This document shows positions 56,571-64,000 of a stretch of DNA of 64,000 nt, piece after piece. Both the position numbers and the translations under genes were made by a program. Source of the stretch: Pseudoscleropodium purum (Eukaryota; Streptophyta; Bryopsida; Hypnales; Brachytheciaceae); contig OZ017797.1 in assembly GCA_963969395.1 (NCBI GenBank), positions 34,968,001 through 35,032,000 on the forward strand. Reading direction: 5' to 3'. Below the pieces are notes generated by a model that searched no databases, had not been told where the DNA came from, and saw only the letters and a program-made list of their open reading frames with translations. Each line of letters opens with the position of its first letter. Position 1 is the first letter of the stretch.

Positions 56571-58198
56571 TTAATCCCTAAATGCCTAAGGTCTATTTGG
56601 AGCTTATTAGAATTTACTCTAAATTGAACAAAATGCCAACATTTTGATAAGTTGTATCAATTTTTTTGAATTGTAATTGTACAAATTCAAACTAGACATG
56701 CTAGAAATCTCATAGGAAAAGAAAACACAACAATATTACTTATGGAGTGAAAGATTATAATGTTTGACCATGAGGGTGTTAAAACTGCAAAAGTGATGTG
56801 AAGTGATTTTTCAATCCCCTTTTCACAAGTCAAATCTAAAAAGTTGGTGAACAAATAAATATCAGGTAAAAGGGCCTAACTTATATAACCCCAATCAATT
56901 TATGGCTTCTTAAAATCTATTCTACAATTTTTTTAATCCCTAAAGTTCCTTGACTATGTTTTCGCTTGAAAAGATTCAAAATTGTCATTTCTTGGACAAG
57001 TTTCAAAATTTAGGAAAAAAACATTTTTGGAAACATGTAACTGTAGGATCTTGTAGTAAATTGGTTTGAGAAAATGTGAAAAAAAATTCAAAATTTTTCA
57101 CCATGTAGATTGCAAGATATTAGCATTTGAAGTGACAAAAATCATTTTTTTATCCTTGCAAAAAAACGAGGAATTGAACTTCACAAGGTCAAATTTGATT
57201 GAAAAAATGTTCAAAATGATTGCAACTCTTTGGATTCATTCTTCAAGGCATGTTGGCTACATGCTTGAAAAATTTCAAATCATTTGGAATTGTACAACAT
57301 ATAGGAAAAAATAGTAAGTAGGTCGTAGTAGAGAATGATTCAAAATACTAAATTATTAAGAATTTAAATATGGAATTGAAAAATTTTCAATCCCAAGTGT
57401 TTGAAATGTTGTAATAAAAAATTTACATCCTTGTATTTTATTTACTTCTTAAATACTGAAATTGGGTAAGATAAAGGATTTCAAAGTTTATTTTAGAATA
57501 AGGAATCCATAACTACTTGCAAACAAAAAATCCTCATAACTTTTGACTTGTTGATCAAAATGGAATGATTCAAAGCTTTCCTTGTATATATAAGTCTAGA
57601 AAACTAATTTCAAATTTTGATTGTTGAAAAATGGATTTCAAAGTTTGATTGTTGATTTTGATTTTGATTTTCTAAATAAAATGATTTTTTCAGATCTGCC
57701 CGGATTGCTTGAGTTGAGAAACAAACTATATATTAGGCTATAACTTTTGGCTTCTATTTCCAAATGTCATGAAATTTGTTGCATATGAAAAACTTTCCTT
57801 GTCTACACCTTCTATGACAATTTCAACCTAAAATATACAAATTTCTGGTCACAATGGCCTGCCCAAAATTTCTATACAGTCAAAAAACGCAGTCCGGTTC
57901 TTTAGGGGCTAAATGAATTTTGGATGTGATTTTTTTCCAAGATCTAGTGTATTTGAGGCTCATTTCCAAGAGCTTTCAACACTACAGGAAGTCAAGATTG
58001 TAATGGGTACTCTTGCACAAAATCTTGAATAGAAAAATCACTATCATTATTATCAAGAACAGATTTTTGATACTGAAACTAGACTTCAAGAACTTTTCAA
58101 AAATATAAACTACTAAAAATAGCAACTTGGTTAGATTTTATTTAACTTCAAAGTTTTGCAAACACTAGATTCTGGTACCTTGAGTATTTAGGGATTAA
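56571..58198 (+). mobile_element. TTAA-flanked MITE, subfamily C (copy C3) split by a nested element
   Basis: Left TTAA (56,571-56,574) then TCCCTAAATGCCTAAGG; right GTACCTTGAGTATTTAGGGA then TTAA (58,195-58,198). Outside the nested element (56,933-57,912) it is collinear with C1 and C2. Without it the element would be about 650 bp, like C1 (652 bp). Confidence 0.85.
56933..57912 (-). mobile_element. Subfamily A element (A6) nested in C3, with visible TTAA duplication
   Basis: TTAA (56,933-56,936), then TCCCTAAAGTTCCTTGACTA...; the other end is GGTTCTTTAGGGG followed by CTAA (57,909-57,912, one change from TTAA). It is reverse-oriented relative to A1. C1 and C2 have a single TTAA at this point (5,075-5,078 and 39,299-39,302), followed in all three by ATGAA. 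So one TTAA became two on insertion. Confidence 0.88.
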
Positions 58199-58599
58199 GT
58201 GTTCCATTTAGTGTGTGGTTTTGTCCCAAATTAAGTATCCACTTTGCCTTGCATAGCCTCATTAGCATGTTGAACAATGTGTGCATTAAAAAGGAGGCAA
58301 GTGTGAAGAAAAGTTTGGTGCATCGGGGTTTGCTTGCCGTTAACCCTAATTTTGTTTGTCAATGAAAATTGTCGATGTGTTTCAAGAAGAAAAAAAGGGA
58401 AGTGAGTAGGTGATTCTTCAACACTTTGTAAGTGACCTTTTTCAATATGTAACACCTTATAATTGTTGACGTCATTGATTTTCATTATTTTTATTATATA
58501 TGCTACAATGAAAAGAAAACATACTTAACCTTTTTGCATTAAAAAATGAATAAATTTTTAGTCCTAAATCCTAAATTTTTATGTCTAAATCTAGTTTCT
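58199..58599. other. AT-rich spacer
   Basis: An 84-codon minus-strand frame (58,231-58,485) has no recognisable similarity. Nothing else seen. Confidence 0.4.
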
Positions 58600-59523
58600 T
58601 TAACCCGTAAAATCCCATTGTCCCCTTGAGGACAAATCAGATTTTGGGCAAGTTTCTGTGATCTTAATTTTTGGTGAATTCTTTTGAAATTTTCCTATAA
58701 GATAGAAAAATTGATTATCTACATGGCAATATAATTTTTATTTCAATTGGTGCCTGGGAGCAAAAGTTATACCACAAAAAGCCTAAATTTGAACTCGATA
58801 GGCAGCACAAAAAATATTGCAAAAAATCAAAATAAATTTTAATTTTTTTTCCCCTGAATTTTTTTTTTGTCTACATATAAGCTTTGATTCATTCTATTTG
58901 GACTAATAATGAGAAAGTTAAAGACAATTTTTTTTCTTTGGGCAATTTTAGCATCTTCTTGAAAAATAACTTGTAGGGTTCATTTCTGAATGCAATTTTC
59001 ACAATTTTTCACAATTTCTTTAGAGAATGTTGTATTCGATTGCTAAAACAATCTCACCGTTCGGATTATTGTCTTTCAATCCCATCTTGGAGTCATTAAC
59101 GATTTAGTTTTTTTTCCAAACTTGGACCTATTTGTACTTAGCATTTTCTTAAAGAATGAAAATCAAGTGTGTTTTTTTTTGAGGTTTTTTTCCTAGACTT
59201 TCAACTCAATTCTTCAACATAAAATTTTTTTAACTCAAAGTTTGTAGTGCAAAAAAATTCCACAAATGGCCGTAAAAGTCATGTGAAATTGTAGGCCAAT
59301 GTTCCAAAAAACTTTCTTTTTCAACTTTGAATGCTAATATCTTCCAATCTATACAATCAAACTTCATAAAATATTAACCATGTGAGCTAAAACAAGTAAA
59401 GTACAAGATCCTATGGTTAGATTCTAAAAAATGATTCTTTTAATATTCTTGGATGAACATAGCAAAAATGGTAGTTTTGAGTGTTTTTTGACAGAAAAAT
59501 GGCCTTGGGAATTTAGGGATTAA
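58600..59523 (+). mobile_element. TTAA-flanked MITE, subfamily D (copy D3)
   Basis: TTAA (58,600-58,603), CCCGTAAAATCCCATTG, subterminal palindrome TTGTCCccttgaGGACAA; right GGCCTTGGGAATTTAGGGA then TTAA (59,520-59,523). Carries the D right-hand block AAGATCCTATGGTTAGATTC near 59,407. Confidence 0.8.
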
Positions 59524-60965
59524 CCTCAAACCTCTCAATGTAAAAAATTAAGAGAAAATGTTTGTAACATTATATTCATGATTATGTGCATGGATGTCCC
59601 TTGTAAATCTTGATTTTTTGTATTTAAGGTTCTTTAAGGTGAGCCTAGAGTACATTGGATTCTAGGGGCAAATTAATCACATTGATAAATTTATTTAAGA
59701 AAATTACATGGTAGATTTTGAAATGTCGTAAATTGATTATTGTAGTACTTGATATTTTCTACAACTTCATATTTATTTTGTGATCACTATTTTAGATTTG
59801 ACATATAAAAAGAGGATTAAAAGACTTTAATCTACTTCCAATTTTATTGTTATTTTGTTATCAAATATTCTAATGTGTCAATCCATAACTAATAGTGTTG
59901 TATTTTCTCAATAACCCATAACACATCTAGTTGAAGGTTTCATGGTTATACTTCAATATAATTAATAAAACTAACCAAAACTTTAAATTTTGTTTTGTTT
60001 AGAATAAACTCCAAGAAGCTTGAAAAGAAGCCTTTGACATTTCACTTCTAATTGACCAATCAACCATATATGGTCGATATGAAATTCTAAACTTATTTTG
60101 GTGTGAGCAATTAAATTTCTTTGACCATTTAAGAAAAATTATAGGCAATTTTGAAGGATAACTATTGAAAAGTTGTATTTATCACTGAGAAAGGTAAATA
60201 TTTGATTTTTGAGAGGTCTACAAAAGCACATATGTCCATTATTAGAAAAGTAAAGCTTGCTAATTTTACTTCATTTCTTGACTTTGAGCAAAGTTTTTCG
60301 ATTTCACTTGATTTGCAGTTTTAAAAATTATACTTATCCATTTGCTTTAAAAATGGTCCCAATGGAAAAAATAAAGTGTTTTTCATGATTGTCACCTTTG
60401 AAAATTTAAACATGCAAGTATTGATTTGGAATTATTTGCAAATCACGCCTATAAAAAAAATCACATTCCAACTATTGCAATGTAGATTGTATAATGAGTT
60501 TGATAGCTCTTCATTTAAACTTAAGATTTTTTGAACTGCATTTTAGTGTTCTAACACAATTTTTAGTTGTTCATGTTACCTCCAATTCCAAAAGATTCTT
60601 ATATACAAATTTTCAAACATTGTAGGGAGGAATAGCATACTGAAAATAGGATACATAAATTTTTCTTATTATAATCTCACAATTCCTATGCAATTTTACA
60701 CTCAAAATTGGTATGCACCATAATAAAAGAATTCTTTAAACATCTAAATATTTAGATTTTTGAAGAAAAAAAAAATTGCTTCATTGAGGATAACTATAAG
60801 CCCATGTTATTTTTTCATTGGAAAAATATACTTGGAAAGGCTTCGGCATTTAGGGATTAAGAGTATCCCAAAATGATGTAGTGTTTTCAAGTCCAAAATT
60901 ACTTCAAAATACTCTTATCCCAAATAAGGCTGAAATCTACATTTTCATTTTTTCTTTAAACAAAT
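59524..60965. other. AT-rich region with element remnants
   Basis: A right-type end, GGCTTCGGCATTTAGGGA then TTAA, occurs at 60,842-60,860 without a matching left end. A patch at 60,003-60,040 (AACTCCAAGAAGCTTGAAAA) resembles an inverted subfamily C left end. No gene. Confidence 0.45.
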
Positions 60966-61440
60966 CAACTAAAGGATGACCTAGGGGACAAATGAAAATT
61001 TGGATAGGTTCTTGTGATCTCAATTTTTTATATAGTTTTTTTAATTTAAAAAATAGAAAAAGACATTAATTTGGGAAGAATGTAATTTTATTCCAATCAA
61101 TGCCTAAAAGCAAAAGTTATTTCATACAAAACTCAAAATACTCAACCTTGAGCAATAAACAATTACATAAATTCAATATATTTTGTTGATTTTTTCTCTG
61201 ATAGGAAATGTTTTTGTAAAAATGAAAATATTTGATTTATTCTATTTTGATTGGTGATGAGAAAATTATGGATCATCTTGTTTGGAGGGCCATTAGAATT
61301 TTTAACTCAATTTTCACAACTTTTGAAAAGATTCAAAGTCTAATAATCTAATCATGCAAGGTACAAAAGAAAACATTTATTTCACTTTAAATGTATATGT
61401 CTGACAATTTATATAGTCAAAGTTTATGAAAAATTTTCCA
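60966..61440 (+). mobile_element. Partial subfamily D element
   Basis: Begins CTAAAGGATGACCTAGGGGA, followed by CAAATGAAAATTTGG-TAGG as in D left ends, and runs to a patch resembling D1 near 6,300 (TATATAGTCAAAGTTTATGA). The TTAA end and the palindrome's left arm are lost. Confidence 0.5.
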
Positions 61441-64000
61441 CACATTAATGAAAATTGAATGAATGCTAGATAGGTGTAATTTGATTCATGTAAATATTTG
61501 GATGAAGTTTAGATGAAAATTGAGTGAATATAGATGAAATTTGGATGACAGTCACAACTCTTTTGTGTATCATTGATGATATCCTATTGGTGATATCAAG
61601 AATCTCAATCTTGAATTCTTGATCTAGATTCTAAACTACTAGTGGAAATATAATTATTATATTTGAATTTTTTTCATCGTGAATAAATATTTAAATAAAA
61701 TTAGATGAAAATTAAATAATGTTGATTTTCATTGGACAAGAGCTTAGAAATGATCCAGGTTGATTAACCAAGAATACTCATATTTATTATCTTTATCTAC
61801 AAGGAGAGATGTAGCAATGGCATGTGTGCAATGGTGCACAATGGTTCAAAAGTTCAAAAATTATGTAGACAAATGAAAGTGAAACATGTGACGAAAGCAA
61901 TAGTAACAAGTTAGGAGTCATCATTGTTAAAATTCATTTCTTATGTCTAGCAGAATTTTGCCATGTGACAGAATATTTAGAAAGAATAGCATTCTAAAAT
62001 TGTCACACAGAGGTTATCATAAAATAACCAAATAGAAGATTGCACTAGTAGTCATATTAAAAGACAAGTACAAAAGTAACACATATTTATTTAGGTACAA
62101 ATACTTGTTATTCATTGCTGGAAGTTTAATAACACATATTTATTTAGGTAGAGATATATGCAATTGGTTGCCGAAAGCATAGTTGGATGGGCAAGGCATA
62201 ATTCTAAGTGTAAAGGAGCTTGTGGTGGAAGTTTCGTGGACCAAGACTCAAAAAGACTTTCAGTTGCAGACGAAGTTTCATGGATCAAGACTTGCATAAG
62301 TTTAGACTTTCAGTTGAGGACTTCAGGATCATCAGTCTACTTTGGTTTGGGAGACTTGAGAGAATTCACAAGTGAGATTGCCACTCATAACACCTCAGAT
62401 CCTACGTCATTTTGCTTTATTTCTATATGTCATTTTTTGCTTTCTTTCTATCAACTGCATTGGTATTCTTGCTTGATAACCAATGGTTTGACTTCACGGT
62501 ATACAGACAGCTAATTTTTAAATCCTGGAGGATACTATTTGCTCTTGACCTTTGAGTAAAATGCTGAAATGTTGGATAAATGTAGTTAGTGGAGGCAATT
62601 GGGAAGAGGCACAATATTGTTTACCAATGAGAAGGCATCCTTGAAAAGGTGACCCCTGTAGAGCGAACAAAATTGTCTTACATGGCTCACTTCAACTAAC
62701 CCAATCCTTCAATTAATTGATAAGTCCTTCTCATGTATCTAGCAAAGCATAATACCTTCCCAACATGCAGAGGACCATTGCTTGGTTATACAATGTTATA
62801 GAATTTTTAAGATAACTACACTCAATTTCAACCACTCTCTAAAACTGCACAATCTAAATTCTTGCCTAAATTGTACTTTTCCTATTCAAGAGAGTATATG
62901 TTCAGTTTTAGAAACACCTATTTTCAACACTTTGAAAATTCATAAGTTATTCATATAGGTAGTTGCAAAAAAGACCTCTCATTTTTTTGTAGTGTTTGAC
63001 ATTGTAGTGCTGATTTTTTGAAGTACTTTATAATTAAAAATATATATAAATGTACAAAATTTGTTTAATATACACACCTTTAAGAAGAAGGTATTGTAAG
63101 AAGGAAAAGTGTAAAACAATTCTCTAAGTAGGAGAACTAGAAAAGCAAAATAGTACAATTTACAAGGATGAAATTATTTGTTTGTGATTCTTGTTATAAA
63201 TCTATCAAGTAATTTGCAAATAGATTGATTGCCTTGCAACAAAATATATTCTATGAAATACTAGTTTAGCAAAGTCTTATGCAACATCTACTTCACTACA
63301 CATTTAAGCCGGGAACCACGTGTATGTGGACACATTTTACTTTACATAATCACCCAAGTCTTCTTTCTAATTTAATATTTCCACCAACTTATAGTTTATA
63401 TTAATTATCTTGTTGTGTTATTAACTATAGTCCTATGCAAAACAATGTTGTATGTTAGAGTTCCATCCATGCATGTTTTGATTTATAGACAATATTGAAT
63501 TTTCTAAATACTTTAATGGCAACTTCCCACATGATGCATTTTTTTAATTCAATCTTCAAGATCTATATATGAAAATTTGGTCCCCTTACGTTTTACCCAA
63601 GGCTAAAAACATCAATGTAATATATTTAAAATGAAAATAGCAAAGAGTCAATTCATATATTTGATATACTTTCCGGATAGAAATTCAATATTGAGGTAAA
63701 TAATTTATGTCTATTAATATTCATGTACTTTAGAATGACGTAAATAAATTCCATGAGGGGATATGGATATTTAGAACTTTAATTTTTTTCCTAAAATTTT
63801 AAATTTCTTTTTCTTTATTTATTTAAAAAAGATGTTAAGTAAATTAATGTGCTTTCTGACTTGCATGAATTCACTTACCTAAATTAAAAAGTTTCAACCT
63901 ATTCAACTACATGGATTGAAAGAATATAACATCTGAAGTGCAAAAGAAAAACTTATTCTTGCAAAATAGTGTTAAGAGACTTCAAGCTCTCTTGGAATAA
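61441..64000. other. AT-rich region with degenerate repeats
   Basis: GATGAAAATTGAGTGAAT-like degenerate units occur at 61,445-61,560. At 62,220-62,320 a unit containing GAAGTTTCNTGGANCAAGACT is repeated twice within a 118-codon plus frame (62,158-62,514) that I regard as non-coding. 62,617-62,965 is the contiguous copy of the dispersed repeat listed at 12.9 and 14.9 kb. No gene recognised. Confidence 0.45.
62617..62965. repeat. Dispersed repeat, contiguous copy
   Basis: Its first 190 bp match 12,859-13,056 and its last 155 bp match 14,943-15,095. This copy therefore shows the uninterrupted form of the repeat. Nature unknown; no termini or poly-A tail identified. Confidence 0.5.

Noticed and set aside
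62158..62514. 118-codon plus-strand frame
   Set aside because: Its first part consists of a degenerate ~45-bp duplication, composition changes along it, and no known domain or splice context is seen.

Overview
This is a strongly AT-rich stretch of nuclear DNA, almost certainly from a land plant. Three things point there: two intron-containing genes for plant-type heavy-metal-associated (HMA) proteins, a plant-like tRNA-Arg(CCU), and a U2 snRNA gene with a plant-style promoter (upstream sequence element plus TATA box at pol II spacing). I cannot name the lineage. There is no bacterial, organellar or viral coding block.

There are few genes and they sit in islands of more balanced base composition. 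(1) 9.9-11.7 kb, minus strand: a four-exon HMA protein gene of 262 codons with a long Lys/Glu tract, and three exact-period 187-bp repeats upstream. (2) 28.7-33 kb: tRNA-Arg(CCU) and U2 snRNA, both minus strand. (3) 41.9-43.95 kb, minus strand: a paralogue of the first gene (261 codons) with the same exon phases, followed by a frameshifted copy of its own last ~100 bp. (4) 51.5-53.6 kb, minus strand: a decayed hAT transposase gene (ZNF862-like family) with several stops and frameshifts. A second, truncated U2 copy at 39.7-39.8 kb ends at the TTAA that borders a transposon remnant.

The rest is mainly small DNA transposons without coding capacity. The dominant group, by my rough count about a quarter of the window, is a superfamily of elements of about 0.08-1.5 kb flanked by TTAA, with termini close to CCCCTAAAGG. 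At least three subfamilies (here called A, C and D) are present in both orientations and inserted into one another. One nested pair can be compared with two unoccupied copies of the target, showing directly that a TTAA was duplicated. This fits a piggyBac-like or Sola3-like non-autonomous family. Also present are TA-flanked MITEs, CACTA-type MITEs, one probable Mutator-type MITE, foldback elements, satellites of 12, 78, 93 and 187 bp, and long (TA)n tracts. I see no intact or clearly recognisable LTR retrotransposon.

The two HMA genes are the only protein-coding genes I can model with confidence. Several other short open frames in the single-copy islands (21.1, 28.9, 31.9, 40.7 kb) are listed as unresolved.
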